From Mesorhizobium sp. YM1C-6-2 (GTDB taxonomy: Bacteria > Pseudomonadota > Alphaproteobacteria > Rhizobiales > Rhizobiaceae): 64,000 nt of DNA. The stretch lies in NCBI RefSeq assembly GCF_003666685.1, contig NZ_RCIZ01000011.1, positions 62,001 to 126,000 of the forward strand, in the 5' to 3' direction. Positions 37,595 through 46,621 of the stretch are shown here, in pieces. The position numbers were made by a program, and so were the translations under genes. Positions within the stretch are counted from its first letter, which is position 1. Each line of letters begins with the position of its first letter. Under the pieces are notes generated by a model. That model was not told where the DNA came from. It was given only the letters and a program-made list of their open reading frames with translations, and searched no databases.

Positions 37595-38650
37595 CTACCG
37601 GTAGCGATCCATGCCCTTCGAGAACTGGTCGAAGATCGAGCCGATGTTCTTCTCGTATTCGTCGCGCTGCTGGCGCCCGGTTTCAAACATCTCGCCGAAC
37701 AGGTCGTCATAGGGGTTGCGCGGGCGACCCTGCTGCGGCGTTTCTTGCTGGTCGGCCTGGCGCTGGCGGGGAGCCTGCGGCTGTCCGCCGGGCATGCCCT
37801 GTCCGCCGGGAGCGCCCTGGCCGCCTTGCCCGCCGCGCAGCATCTCCTCGAAGATCTTCCCGAGCGGATTGTCGCCGAACGGGTTCTGGGAGGGATCGGA
37901 CTGCGGCTCGGCGCGGCGCTGCTGCGGAGCCTGCTGGGGCGCGCCACCCGGCATGCCGCCTGGCATTCCGGGGATCGCTCCGCCGAACATGTCCTTCAGG
38001 ATCTTGCCGAACGGGTTGTCGAACGGATCGCCGGATTGTCCGGGCGATTGTCCCTGCTCGGGCGCCTGTGTCTGCTGGGGGGCCTGCCTCTGTTGCGGAG
38101 CCTGCTGCGGCTGGCCGCCCATTCCGCCTCCCATCTGCCCGCCCTGGCGCATCATCTGCTCGATGATCTCCTGCAGCGGATTGCCGGAGCCGCCGAAGCC
38201 GGCCGCCGCCTGCGGGTTGCCGGGGTTCAACTGATTGGTCGATTGCTTGAACAGCCCGCCCATGATCATCGAGGCGATCACCGGCAGCATCTGCTGCAGG
38301 GTCTGCTGGCCAAGTCCCGTCGCCTGCGCCGCTTGGCTCGCCACCGCGCGCGACAGGTCCTTTGAGCCGAACAGATGCCCGAGTATCCCGTTGCCCTCCG
38401 CCATGCCTTGCGGCGAGAACGCGTTCTGCGCATCCTCGAAATATTTGGCGTGGTTGCCGCTCGCCATCGCGTTGAGGAAGCCGCCGACGCCGTAGGGGTC
38501 GGATGCGTTGCGCTTCAGCCCCTGGCTGAACGCCGGCAGCAGCGCCTCGACGGCCGCCTGCGTCTGCTGCTGCGAGAGCCCGAACTGCCGTGCGAGCTGA
38601 TCCATGCCCTGGCCGCTCTGGGCGTTGGCCAGCATGTCGAACAGATTCAT
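37595..38650 (-). CDS. DUF937 protein with Q/G/P-rich repeat tail
   Basis: A 351-residue protein. Residues 1-150 match DUF937 (MNLFDMLANAQSGQ, FLNAMASGNHAKYFED). The rest is low complexity: Gln/Pro/Gly-rich spacers around three related acidic-aromatic motifs, NPFGKILKDMFGG, NPLGKIFEEMLRGG and NPYDDLFGEMFETG. There is no signal peptide. The function of DUF937 is unknown; the repeated motifs look like short linear binding elements on a flexible tail. GAGGAGG lies seven bases before the ATG at 38648-38650, so the longer frame to 38932 is rejected. Confidence 0.83.
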   Translation of the reverse strand: MNLFDMLANAQSGQGMDQLARQFGLSQQQTQAAVEALLPAFSQGLKRNASDPYGVGGFLNAMASGNHAKYFEDAQNAFSPQGMAEGNGILGHLFGSKDLSRAVASQAAQATGLGQQTLQQMLPVIASMIMGGLFKQSTNQLNPGNPQAAAGFGGSGNPLQEIIEQMMRQGGQMGGGMGGQPQQAPQQRQAPQQTQAPEQGQSPGQSGDPFDNPFGKILKDMFGGAIPGMPGGMPGGAPQQAPQQRRAEPQSDPSQNPFGDNPLGKIFEEMLRGGQGGQGAPGGQGMPGGQPQAPRQRQADQQETPQQGRPRNPYDDLFGEMFETGRQQRDEYEKNIGSIFDQFSKGMDRYR

Positions 38651-38795
38651 CGTCGTTCCTCCTCGGGACGGCAGGCCCCCGACGGAAACGTAGGGCCTTT
38701 CGGTCGTCGGTTGAAGTGGGATTTGACGAAACTTACGGCCGCGCGGCGCAATCTGTCCATGCCCGGCGCGGGCGCCGGCCAGGACCTGCCGTTTC

Positions 38796-40169
38796 TCAGT
38801 AGGCGTATTCGAGGAAGACAGGCTCGATCGAGCCGCCCCAGCGCGTGTGATAGGCCGACAGCATTTCCTCCGCGCTTGTCGTGCCGCGCGACACCACCTC
38901 GTCCAGCGTGTTGAGGAAGGAGGTCTCGTCATAGCCGTCGCGGTTCATCCTGGCGCGGTTCTTCAGCCCCTGCCGGGAGATCGCCAGGACCTCGCGCGCC
39001 ACCTCGCGCAGCGTTCTGCCGCGGAACTCGGTGCCGATGCCCTCGGCCGGCACGGCGTCGCGCATCGCCTTGACGTCCCCATACGTCCAGTCGCGGGTCA
39101 GCGCTTCCGCCGCGTCGAGCGCCTCGCCGTCATAGAGCAGCCCGACCCAGAACGCCGGCAGCGCGCAGATCCTGCGCCACGGGCCGCCGTCGGCGCCGCG
39201 CATCTCCAGGAAGCGCTTCAGCCTGACGTCGGGGAAGAGCGTCGACAGATGGTTCGCCCAGTCGCCGATCTCAGGCACGACACCGGGCATGTCCCCGCTG
39301 GCCTCGCCGGCCAGGAACTGGCGGAAGCTGTAGCGCGTCATGTCGTGATATTCGCCGTCGCGGATGACGAAATACATCGGCACGTCGAGCGCCCAGTCGA
39401 CATAGTCGAAGAAGCCGAAATCCTGTGCGAAGCAGAATTCCTTGAGGCCCGAGCGCTGGTTGTCGGTGTCGCGCCAGATGTCGCCGCGCCAGGAAACCAG
39501 GCCGTTCGGCTGGCCTTCGGTGAAGGGCGAGTTGGCGAACAGCGCGGTCGCCAGCGGCTGCAGCTTCAGCGAGACCTGCATCTTGCGGCGCATGTCGGCC
39601 TCGCTCTCGAAGTCGAGGTTCACCTGGATGGTGCAGGTGCGGTACATCATGTCGAGGCCCTTGGTGCCGACCTTCGGCATGTAGCGCGTCATGATCTCGT
39701 AGCGCGATTTCGGCATTTTTGGTGTCTCGGCGAGCGTCCATTTCGGACTGCCGCCAAGCCCCAGGAACCTGATTCCCAGGGGTTCGGCGATCTCGCGCAC
39801 CTGGGCGAGATGCGCATTTCCCTCGCGGCAGGTCTGGTGGATCGTCTCCAGCGGCGCGCCGGAAAGCTCGAACTGTCCGCCCGGCTCCAGCGAAATCGCG
39901 CCCTGTCCGGTCGGCTCGACCAGCCCGATGATCCTGCCGGCATCCACGATCGGGTCCCAGCCGAGCTTGTGCTGCATGCCTTCCAGGATCGCACGGATGC
40001 CGCGCTCGCCGCCGTAGGGCACCGGAGCATTGCCGTCGACATAGAACGGGAACTTCTCGTGTTCGGTGCCGATCCGCCACTTCTCGCGCGGCTTGTTGCC
40101 CTCGGCGAGATGCGCGACGAGTTCGTCGATGCTCTCGATCGGCCTGGAATCGGTGGTGTCGCGCGCCAT
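38796..40169 (-). CDS. gshA: Glutamate-cysteine ligase
   Basis: Joins glutamate and cysteine in the first step of glutathione synthesis. The 457-residue protein belongs to the plant/alphaproteobacterial type of GCS: WRIGTEHEKFPFY near the start, EPGGQFELSGAPL, and YRTCTIQVNLDFESE in the core, unlike the E. coli enzyme. The ATG at 40167-40169 has GAGG seven bases upstream. The gene is 103 bases after the RsmE gene in the same direction; rsmE-gshA neighbours are common in rhizobia. Confidence 0.94.
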   Translation of the reverse strand: MARDTTDSRPIESIDELVAHLAEGNKPREKWRIGTEHEKFPFYVDGNAPVPYGGERGIRAILEGMQHKLGWDPIVDAGRIIGLVEPTGQGAISLEPGGQFELSGAPLETIHQTCREGNAHLAQVREIAEPLGIRFLGLGGSPKWTLAETPKMPKSRYEIMTRYMPKVGTKGLDMMYRTCTIQVNLDFESEADMRRKMQVSLKLQPLATALFANSPFTEGQPNGLVSWRGDIWRDTDNQRSGLKEFCFAQDFGFFDYVDWALDVPMYFVIRDGEYHDMTRYSFRQFLAGEASGDMPGVVPEIGDWANHLSTLFPDVRLKRFLEMRGADGGPWRRICALPAFWVGLLYDGEALDAAEALTRDWTYGDVKAMRDAVPAEGIGTEFRGRTLREVAREVLAISRQGLKNRARMNRDGYDETSFLNTLDEVVSRGTTSAEEMLSAYHTRWGGSIEPVFLEYAY

Positions 40170-40272
40170 TCTCTGCCTCAAGCCCGACCTGTGGTTCGCG
40201 CGCTTGATGGACGAAATGTCAGGAGACTATCAAGTGAAAAAAGCTGAGCCACGGTTCAGGGGCTTTTGATGC

Positions 40273-41007
40273 CTACCAGTCGCCGATCGTCGCCTGCATG
40301 ACCGCAAGCGCGGCGACGGCGGCAGTGTCGGCCCTGAGGATGCGCGGTCCGAGCGGGATCGCCGTCACGAAAGGCAGGGCGTAGAGCTGGTTTCGCTCGT
40401 CCTCGGAGAAGCCGCCTTCCGGCCCGATCAGCAGGCCGAGCTTGCGCTCGCCTATGGCTTGCAGCGCGGGCAGGGGATTGTTGGTCTCCGCGCTCTCGTC
40501 GCAGAAGATCAGCTGCCGTTCCTTGTCCCAGGACGACAGCAGGGCGGTGAATTTCTGGGCCTCGCGCACCTCGGGGATGACAAGGATGCCGCATTGTTCC
40601 GCCGCTTCGACGGCGTTGGCCTGCAGCCGCTCGATACCGACCTTGGCGAGCTGTGTGTGCTGGGTGATGACGGGCTGCAGCACGCCGGCCCCCATCTCGA
40701 CCGCCTTCTGCACCAGATAGTCGAGCCGGCCGACCTTCAGCGGCGCGAAGCAGTAGACGAGGTCGGGCGTCGCCGGCTGTGGCCGCGTCTGCTCGACCGT
40801 TTCCAGCCGCACGGCCTTCTTCGCCTTGGCGGCGATGCGCGCCAGCCATTCGCCGTGGCGCCCGTTGAAGACGAGCAGCTCGGCGCCCTCGGCCATGCGC
40901 AGGACGTGGGTGAGATAATGGCTCTGCTCGGGACTGGCCTCGAACACCGCACCGGCGGCGAGGTCCTGCGGCACGAACAGCCGCTGCATTTTGTAGTTGG
41001 CGCGCAT
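40273..41007 (-). CDS. rsmE: 16S rRNA (uracil-1498-N3)-methyltransferase
   Basis: A 244-residue SPOUT-fold enzyme that methylates U1498 of 16S rRNA. It has the N-terminal PUA-like region ([32 protein letters not shown]), the substrate helix [16 protein letters not shown], and the knotted SAM-binding site ([30 protein letters not shown]). The longest well-placed ATG is at 41005-41007; ATG codons a few residues later are also possible. It is followed by gshA. Confidence 0.94.
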   Translation of the reverse strand: MRANYKMQRLFVPQDLAAGAVFEASPEQSHYLTHVLRMAEGAELLVFNGRHGEWLARIAAKAKKAVRLETVEQTRPQPATPDLVYCFAPLKVGRLDYLVQKAVEMGAGVLQPVITQHTQLAKVGIERLQANAVEAAEQCGILVIPEVREAQKFTALLSSWDKERQLIFCDESAETNNPLPALQAIGERKLGLLIGPEGGFSEDERNQLYALPFVTAIPLGPRILRADTAAVAALAVMQATIGDW

Positions 41008-41063
41008 CGACGAGCAATGCGGCAGCGGCCGGCGGCGGTCAAGCGGCCAGCCGCGCCGTGGCC

Positions 41064-41747
41064 CTAGATGTCCGGCCCGATCGATGCCGCGTTGGCCTCG
41101 AAGTCCCTGAGGGTCGGGCTCCAGATCGGTCTGTAGCCCGCCCGGATCGTGGCGACGGTGCTTGGCGGCGTCAGCAGGAAGGTGTCGGCATATTCGACGG
41201 CTGTCCGGCTGCAGATCCTGCCGTAGCCCTGAATGAACCAGGGAACCAGCCATTCGCCGCGAACCGCGAAAGCCAGGCCGCCTTGCGCAACCATCGCGCC
41301 GTCCGGCAGCTTCCAGGCGTCTTCCGGCGTCAGCTTGTGGACGGCCCCGCTGGATGCGAGGCGTTCGCCGTGCAGGACTGCGTCGATCGCGGGTGCGGCG
41401 ATCGATGGGAGATTGCGGCCTTCCGCGAAGCACGCGGCGAATTCCTTCGCCTGCTCGCGCCGGCAGGTGAAGCAGGGCCGGTGGCCGGCCGCAAGCGCCG
41501 TCACCTCGTCGAGGAAGAACAGCTCCGTCCAGCCGGCACCGCCATTCGGTCCGTTTCGGCCCATGACCTCGCGCCGTCTCCCCTTGTATTCGCAGGTGCA
41601 GATGATCCAGGCCTTGGTGGTCCAGCGCCGCTTCAGCAGCGTCTTCGTCGCCGGGTCATGGATGATGCCGCGATTGCCGGTGAAAAGGCCGCGTGCATCG
41701 ACCGCGTGGATGGCGCCGAACGGATCGACCCTGTTCTGCAAAGGCAT
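41064..41747 (-). CDS. Conserved hypothetical protein with HRPCFTCRR motif
   Basis: A 227-residue protein I cannot assign to a named family. Two patches look structurally important: [20 protein letters not shown] and [22 protein letters not shown], the latter with a CxxC that might bind metal. A Trp-rich C-terminal half follows. It has no signal peptide or membrane segment. It starts 56 bases upstream of rsmE on the same strand and is divergent from the amidotransferase gene. Confidence 0.72.
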   Translation of the reverse strand: MPLQNRVDPFGAIHAVDARGLFTGNRGIIHDPATKTLLKRRWTTKAWIICTCEYKGRRREVMGRNGPNGGAGWTELFFLDEVTALAAGHRPCFTCRREQAKEFAACFAEGRNLPSIAAPAIDAVLHGERLASSGAVHKLTPEDAWKLPDGAMVAQGGLAFAVRGEWLVPWFIQGYGRICSRTAVEYADTFLLTPPSTVATIRAGYRPIWSPTLRDFEANAASIGPDI

Positions 41748-41813
41748 GTGATCTTCCTTGTTGCGGCGACCGCATGATATCCATGCGGGAAAGTGAAGTC
41801 ATTTGGAGCCGGC

Positions 41814-42539
41814 ATGCGAGTCCTCATCGTACAGAACTTCGACAACACCGGTCCCGGCCAGGTGGAGACGGCGCTCGTCGAGGCCGGCGCGGAACTGGAT
41901 CTGCGCCAGGCCTACCGGGGCGACGCCCTGCCGGCGAACGCCGCCGGCCATGACGCTATGCTGGTGCTCGGCGGCGCCCAGAGCGCGCTCGACGACGACG
42001 ACCATCCCTATCTCCCGCCGCTGCTCTCCCTGATCCGCGATTTCGCCGACAGCGGCCGCTCGGTGCTCGGCATCTGCCTCGGCTGCCAGCTCCTGGCGCG
42101 CGCCTATGGCGGCAAGAACCTGCTTGGCGCCGCGCCTGAATTCGGCTGGCGGGGCGTCACGAGAACGCGGGAGGGCGCGGCCGATCCCATGCTTGGCGCC
42201 GTGCCTGACGCCTTCACCAGCTTCCAGTGGCATGACGACACCTTCACCCTGCCGCCGGGCGCGGTGCGCCTCGCCACCAGCCCGGCCGCGGAGAACCAGG
42301 CCTTCCGGCTGGGCCGGGCAGCCTACGGCATCCAGTTCCACTTCGAAGCCGACCGCTCGATCGTGCGCCAGTGGACAAGCATGTACCCGGAGCGTGTGGC
42401 GGAGCGCGACCCCAGCTGGCGCTACGACGTCGAGGCGGCCGCCCACGGTGCGGCGGCCGACGCGACCGGCCTGACGCTTGCCCGCGCCTGGGTCGCCACC
42501 ATCCCGCAGCGCGCCGCGGCTTTGCAGGCGACCGCCTGA
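41814..42539 (+). CDS. Class I glutamine amidotransferase-like protein
   Basis: A 241-residue stand-alone GATase domain with the nucleophile Cys in LGICLGCQLLARAYGG and the catalytic His and Glu in YGIQFHFEAD. Such proteins act like GuaA amidotransferase domains or hydrolyse gamma-glutamyl compounds; the partner or substrate is not evident. The ATG at 41814-41816 has GGAG six bases upstream, so the GTG start 21 bases earlier is rejected. Confidence 0.88.
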   Translation: MRVLIVQNFDNTGPGQVETALVEAGAELDLRQAYRGDALPANAAGHDAMLVLGGAQSALDDDDHPYLPPLLSLIRDFADSGRSVLGICLGCQLLARAYGGKNLLGAAPEFGWRGVTRTREGAADPMLGAVPDAFTSFQWHDDTFTLPPGAVRLATSPAAENQAFRLGRAAYGIQFHFEADRSIVRQWTSMYPERVAERDPSWRYDVEAAAHGAAADATGLTLARAWVATIPQRAAALQATA

Positions 42540-42645
42540 CCCGAAAACAAATGCGCGTGATCGGAAACAATCGGGCGCCCGCGCGGCATAGTTTGGCGAC
42601 ATTCGTCCCCGACAAGACAGCCAAACAACGCTCGGATTACGAATC

Positions 42646-42837
42646 ATGGCGCACCAGAACAGAACGACAAACGCCGGCCTTGCCGCAGGCCCATTCGACG
42701 TCGCTTCCGCCAAGCGGGAGAACGAGAAGGATGCGCTGGCCAACGCGCTGATCACCGGCATGCTGGTCGTCTACCCGGTGCTCGCGACCGTCGTCGCGGT
42801 GATGGTCGGCCTGGCCTTCGCCGGACCGATGGCATAG
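42646..42837 (+). CDS. Small single-pass membrane protein, hypothetical
   Basis: A 63-residue protein with a polar N-terminus (KRENEKDALANAL) and one hydrophobic helix (ITGMLVVYPVLATVVAVMVGLAF, residues 36-58). I do not recognise it. The ribosome site is weak (CGGA). Similar small membrane proteins are common in rhizobia, but coding status rests mostly on the amino-acid pattern. Confidence 0.55.
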   Translation: MAHQNRTTNAGLAAGPFDVASAKRENEKDALANALITGMLVVYPVLATVVAVMVGLAFAGPMA

Positions 42838-42871
42838 TTCATTCCGTGGTGAGGGGCGCCGCCGGCGGCCG

Positions 42872-43507
42872 TCACCGCCCCGGCCGCTTGAACTTCGCAC
42901 GCTGCTTCTCGACCTCGGCCCGGCAGAAACAGCCCTCGACGTGGTCGTTGACCATGCCCATCGCCTGCATGAAGGCATAGACGGTGGTCGGGCCGACGAA
43001 GGTCCAGCCGCGTTTCTTCAGCTCTTTCGAGATGCGCACGGAGACTGCCGTCGTCGGCATCGCCTTCAGCGTCGCCCAGTCGAGTTTCGTCGGACGCTCG
43101 GCCGGACCCGGCTCGAAGCGCCAGAACCAGGCGGCGAGCGAGCCCGCCTCTGCGGTGAGTTCCTGCGCGCGGCGGGCATTGTTGATGGTCGAGACGATCT
43201 TGCCGCGATGGCGGATGATGCCGGCGTCCTGGAGCAGGCGCTCGACATCGGCGTCGGTGAATTCGGCGACCTCGTCGAAGTCGAAGCCCGCGAAGGCACT
43301 GCGGAAATTCTCGCGCTTGCGCAAAATGGTCAGCCACGACAGGCCGGACTGGAACCCCTCCAGGCAGATCTTCTCGAACAGCCTGATGTCGTCGGCGACC
43401 GGCCGTCCCCACTCTTGATCGTGATAGCGCAGATAGTCCGGCAAATTGCCGTGCCAGGCGCAGCGCGTGATGCCGTCGGGCCCCTCGACCAAACCTGCCT
43501 CTGACAT
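42872..43507 (-). CDS. tag: DNA-3-methyladenine glycosylase I
   Basis: Removes 3-methyladenine from alkylated DNA. The 211-residue protein has the Tag pattern RCAWHGNLPDYLRYHDQEWG at the N-terminus, GLSWLTILRKRENFRSAFAGFD, and GPTTVYAFMQAMGMVNDH followed by a Cys pair (GCFC). The Cys and His residues at the two ends are the zinc ligands of the Tag fold. It is a single gene. Confidence 0.94.
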   Translation of the reverse strand: MSEAGLVEGPDGITRCAWHGNLPDYLRYHDQEWGRPVADDIRLFEKICLEGFQSGLSWLTILRKRENFRSAFAGFDFDEVAEFTDADVERLLQDAGIIRHRGKIVSTINNARRAQELTAEAGSLAAWFWRFEPGPAERPTKLDWATLKAMPTTAVSVRISKELKKRGWTFVGPTTVYAFMQAMGMVNDHVEGCFCRAEVEKQRAKFKRPGR

Positions 43508-43750
43508 CCGCTCCAGCCTCCTTCTCGTCTTTACGCCGCCTTTACCAGATTCCTGAACCGGCCGGTAACCACACCAAAAGGTTTACTGACAAACGCACGT
43601 TTGCAGCATTCCGATTCACCATTCGGTTGCCGCTCGACGCCAACATGGCGGGCAAGGCGAGGGGGGACCTCGTCAGGGCATCGAACCGGAAGCGCGAACC
43701 GCTTTCCGGACGGATTCGGTGTTCACAAGACCAGTCGAGAGTTGCGTGAC

Positions 43751-44509
43751 ATGAAACGAGTTCTTCTCCTTGTCGGCGCGATGCTGTTCGCGGCCGCGCC
43801 TGCAACCGCCAACGACCGCTACGCGGAACGGCCGCCGGTGGTCGTCAGTCCCGACCTTTCCGCGCCGTGGCTGATCCAGCTCGGCCACAACCCGGGCAAG
43901 GTGCTTCTGAAGAAGCGCAAGGCGTTCCCGAACGAAGTCGAGGCACGCCGCAATGTGCGCAGCCTGATGGGCGGGCCGGATGCCGTGGGAGCCGACCAGG
44001 TCCGCACCGCTGCCGTCCATCCCCAGGAAAAGCGCGCCGTGAGCCGCCAGATGGACCCGATCTACCTGCCGCAGGAGGTCGCCTATGACGGGACGGAGAA
44101 GCCGGGCACCATCATCATCGACACCGTTCAGAATTTTCTGTTCCTGGTCGAGGAAGGCGGCACGGCGCGGCGCTACGGCGTCGGCACCGGCAAGCCTGGC
44201 TTCGAATGGGCCGGCACGCACAAGGTGACGCGCAAGGCCGAGTGGCCGGACTGGCATCCGCCGGCGGAAATGATCCAGCGCGAGCGCGCCAAGGGCCGCA
44301 CCCTGCCCACACATATGGCCGGCGGTCCTGAAAATCCGCTCGGTGCGCGCGCCCTCTATCTGGGCTCCACGCTCTACCGCATCCACGGCACCAACCAGCC
44401 CTGGACGATCGGCCAGGCGGTCTCGTCCGGCTGCATCCGCATGCGCAACGAGGATGTCGTCGAGCTTTACGAGCGGGTTGGCGTCGGCACCAAGGTCGTC
44501 GTCATGTAA
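43751..44509 (+). CDS. L,D-transpeptidase (YkuD domain)
   Basis: A 252-residue periplasmic enzyme with a signal peptide (VLLLVGAMLFAAAPATA, cut before NDRY). The catalytic domain at about 120-252 has IHGTNQPWTIGQAVSSGCIRMRNEDV, with the His and the nucleophilic Cys of the YkuD fold. It makes 3-3 cross-links in peptidoglycan or links proteins to it. A shorter lipoprotein-like paralogue is at 57767. The ATG at 43751 begins at the signal peptide; the upstream open frame is not protein-like. Confidence 0.92.
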   Translation: MKRVLLLVGAMLFAAAPATANDRYAERPPVVVSPDLSAPWLIQLGHNPGKVLLKKRKAFPNEVEARRNVRSLMGGPDAVGADQVRTAAVHPQEKRAVSRQMDPIYLPQEVAYDGTEKPGTIIIDTVQNFLFLVEEGGTARRYGVGTGKPGFEWAGTHKVTRKAEWPDWHPPAEMIQRERAKGRTLPTHMAGGPENPLGARALYLGSTLYRIHGTNQPWTIGQAVSSGCIRMRNEDVVELYERVGVGTKVVVM

Positions 44510-44565
44510 TCACGGCTTTCAGAGGTCGGGGGACGGGCCGCGCGCGGGGGCGCTGGCCTGCCGGC

Positions 44566-44605
44566 AAGGGCGGAGCGGCGCATAAGCCGCCCGCCCTTTC
44601 TTTTT
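44566..44605 (+). terminator. Terminator after the first L,D-transpeptidase gene
   Basis: AAGGGCGGAGCGGC pairs with GCCGCCCGCCCTT (one bulged A) around a short loop, followed by TTTCTTTTT. It lies about 60 bases after the stop codon and just before the toxin-antitoxin pair. Confidence 0.75.
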
Positions 44606-44627
44606 GCCGATCGACGCAGCGACGACT

Positions 44628-44647
44628 ATATGCTATTGGTAGCATAT
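44628..44647. promoter_or_regulatory. Palindromic operator overlapping the TumE start codon
   Basis: ATATGCTA-TTGG-TAGCATAT is a perfect inverted repeat with eight-base arms; GAC and GTC extend it outward with one unpaired T. The ATG of the toxin gene is at 44646-44648, so the right arm contains its first two bases. Autoregulation by the antitoxin or complex is inferred. Confidence 0.65.
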
Positions 44648-44945
44648 GTCCGAAAAGGCATCACTTATTCGAGACAGGAAGGTGGTGCTGGCGACCGACC
44701 ATATCCTGGAGATCAGGATTTGGCTGCTGCCCAAGCCGACGGATGAGCGCCCGCATGGATTGAAATATTCGCTCTTCTTCGGCCGGCCAGGCGAGCGCAT
44801 CGTCGGATACGACAACGAGTTGGGCAAAGGCGACCATCGCCACCATCGAACGCGGCAGCAACCTTACGCATTCTCGACGATTGAGACGCTGATCGCCGAT
44901 TTCGAAGCCGATGTTCGCAAGGAGATCGAAAAATGGCTGAAGTGA
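44646..44945 (+). CDS. TumE-family toxin (DUF6516) of a toxin-antitoxin pair
   Basis: A 99-residue protein of the TumE/DUF6516 type: EIRIWLLPKPTDERPHGLKYSLFFGRPGERIVGYDNELGKGDHRHHR is the family core, rich in His and Arg and plausibly nucleolytic. It overlaps the next gene by 13 bases. A palindrome covers its start codon, leaving no room for a standard ribosome site, so translation may be leaderless or depend on the palindrome being unpaired. Toxin-first order is known for this family. Toxicity has not been shown here. Confidence 0.78.
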   Translation: MSEKASLIRDRKVVLATDHILEIRIWLLPKPTDERPHGLKYSLFFGRPGERIVGYDNELGKGDHRHHRTRQQPYAFSTIETLIADFEADVRKEIEKWLK

Positions 44946-45295
44946 AGCTGCGGATCGAAAGCCTCGACGAATTCTTTGCCGACGCCAGGCGGACGGCGCG
45001 CAGGATCGACGCCGGAGACATGACGGCCGAGCCGGCGGCAATATCCTTCGAGAGCATGGAAGTGCTGCTCAAGGCCCTCACGCCGAACCGCTGGAGGATG
45101 CTCCGCCGGCTACGCGCGCTGGGCGCGTCCTCCATTCGTGCCTTGGCGCAGGCGCTCGGGCGCGACTACCGCGGCGTGCATTCCGACGTTGTGGCGCTCG
45201 TCGAAATCGGGCTCATCGAGCGGCTGGAAAGCGGCAAGATAACCGTGCCGTGGTCACGCATCACAGCGGAAGTTTCGCTGGACGAGGCCGCCTGA
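44933..45295 (+). CDS. TumA-like antitoxin / HVO_A0114-type DNA-binding protein
   Basis: A 120-residue protein with a C-terminal winged helix-turn-helix (MLRRLRALGASSIRALAQALGRDYRGVHSDVVALVEIGLIERL) of the HVO_A0114 type that pairs with TumE toxins. The N-terminal 50 residues (ESLDEFFADARRTARRIDAG) probably bind the toxin. It overlaps the toxin gene by 13 bases, so translation is likely coupled. It ends 12 bases from the convergent glcF gene. Confidence 0.78.
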   Translation: MAEVKLRIESLDEFFADARRTARRIDAGDMTAEPAAISFESMEVLLKALTPNRWRMLRRLRALGASSIRALAQALGRDYRGVHSDVVALVEIGLIERLESGKITVPWSRITAEVSLDEAA

Positions 45296-45307
45296 CAGGC
45301 GTTTGCC

Positions 45308-46606
45308 TCAAAGCCCGGCCGGCTTCTTTCCGCCATAGGCCCAGTCGAGCAGCTCGACCGTGTGCACCACCGGCAGTTTCGCCGCCGTGGCGATCTGCGT
45401 GATGCAGCCGATGTTGCCGGTGGCGACGAGCGCCGCGCCCGTCGCTTCGATGTTCTTCACCTTGCGGTCGCGCAGCCGTGTCGCGATCTCCGGCTGCAGG
45501 ATGTTGTAGGTGCCGGCCGAGCCGCAGCAGAGATGCCCCTCGCGCGGCTCCTTCACCGTGAACCCCGCCTTCTTCAGCAGCTCCTTCGGCTCGCGAACAA
45601 TCTTCTGGCCGTGCTGCATCGAGCAGGCCGAGTGGTAGGCGACGGTGAGCCCGGGTTTTTGCGCGGGCTCGGGCAGTTCCAGCGTCGCCAGGAATTCGGT
45701 GACGTCCTTGGCGAGCGCCGAGACCTTCGCCGCCTTGTCGGCGTATGCCGGGTCTAGCCGCAGCATGAAGCCGTAGTCCTTGATCGTGGTGCCGCAGCCC
45801 GACGCGGTGATGACGATCGCGTCGAGCCCGCCCTTTTCGAGTTCCCGGATCCATGCGTCGACATTCTGCCTGGCGGAGGCGAGGGCGGCCTCCTCGCGGC
45901 CCATGTGGTGGACGAGCGAGCCGCAGCAGGTTTCGCCCCTGGGCACGACGACCTCGACGCCGAGCCGCGTGAGCAGCGAGATTGTCGAGTCGTTGATGGC
46001 GGGGTCGAGCACCGCCTGCGCGCAACCCGTCAGCAGGGCGACGCGTTTCCCGCGCGCGCCGGCGGCGGCATGCACGCCCGGCGAGGAATTGCGCGAGCGT
46101 CGCGGCACCGAGGCCGGCGCCAGCTTCAGCATGGTCGAAAGCGGTCTCAGCGCCGGCACCGCTTCGAAAAGCCCGGCGAAGGGCCGTCCCAGTTTCGCAA
46201 GCCGGAGCGCGGCGCGGAAGCGGCCGGGATAGGGAAGGACGAACGCCAGCAGCGAGCGCATGACGCGGTCGGCGAAAGGCCGCTTGTATGTCTTCTCGAT
46301 ATGCGCCCGCGCATGGTCGACGAGATGCATGTAGTGCACGCCGGACGGGCATGTGGTCATGCAGGAAAGGCAGGACAGGCAGCGGTCGATATGGGTGACG
46401 ATCTCGGCGTCGGCAGCCCGGCCGTTCTCCAGCATGTCCTTGATCAGGTAGATGCGGCCGCGCGGGCTGTCGAGTTCGTTGCCGAGCGTGACATAGGTCG
46501 GGCAGGTCGCGGTGCAGAAGCCGCAATGCACGCATTTGCGCAGGATTTTTTCCGATTCCTGGACATGCGGATCGGCAAGCTGCTCGGCGGTGAATGTGGT
46601 CTGCAC
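45308..46606 (-). CDS. glcF: Glycolate oxidase, iron-sulfur subunit
   Basis: Third subunit of glycolate dehydrogenase, passing electrons from the FAD subunits towards the quinone pool. The 432-residue protein has two 4Fe-4S motifs, CVHCGFCTATCP (residues 25-36) and CLSCLSCMTTCP (about 76-87), and two CCG domains (ETCCGSLVHHMG and EGHLCCGSAGTYN). It is the last gene of the glcD-glcE-DUF4870-glcF operon, 15 bases after the DUF4870 gene. Confidence 0.94.
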   Translation of the reverse strand: MQTTFTAEQLADPHVQESEKILRKCVHCGFCTATCPTYVTLGNELDSPRGRIYLIKDMLENGRAADAEIVTHIDRCLSCLSCMTTCPSGVHYMHLVDHARAHIEKTYKRPFADRVMRSLLAFVLPYPGRFRAALRLAKLGRPFAGLFEAVPALRPLSTMLKLAPASVPRRSRNSSPGVHAAAGARGKRVALLTGCAQAVLDPAINDSTISLLTRLGVEVVVPRGETCCGSLVHHMGREEAALASARQNVDAWIRELEKGGLDAIVITASGCGTTIKDYGFMLRLDPAYADKAAKVSALAKDVTEFLATLELPEPAQKPGLTVAYHSACSMQHGQKIVREPKELLKKAGFTVKEPREGHLCCGSAGTYNILQPEIATRLRDRKVKNIEATGAALVATGNIGCITQIATAAKLPVVHTVELLDWAYGGKKPAGL

Positions 46607-46621
46607 GCGCTGTTCCTGTGG

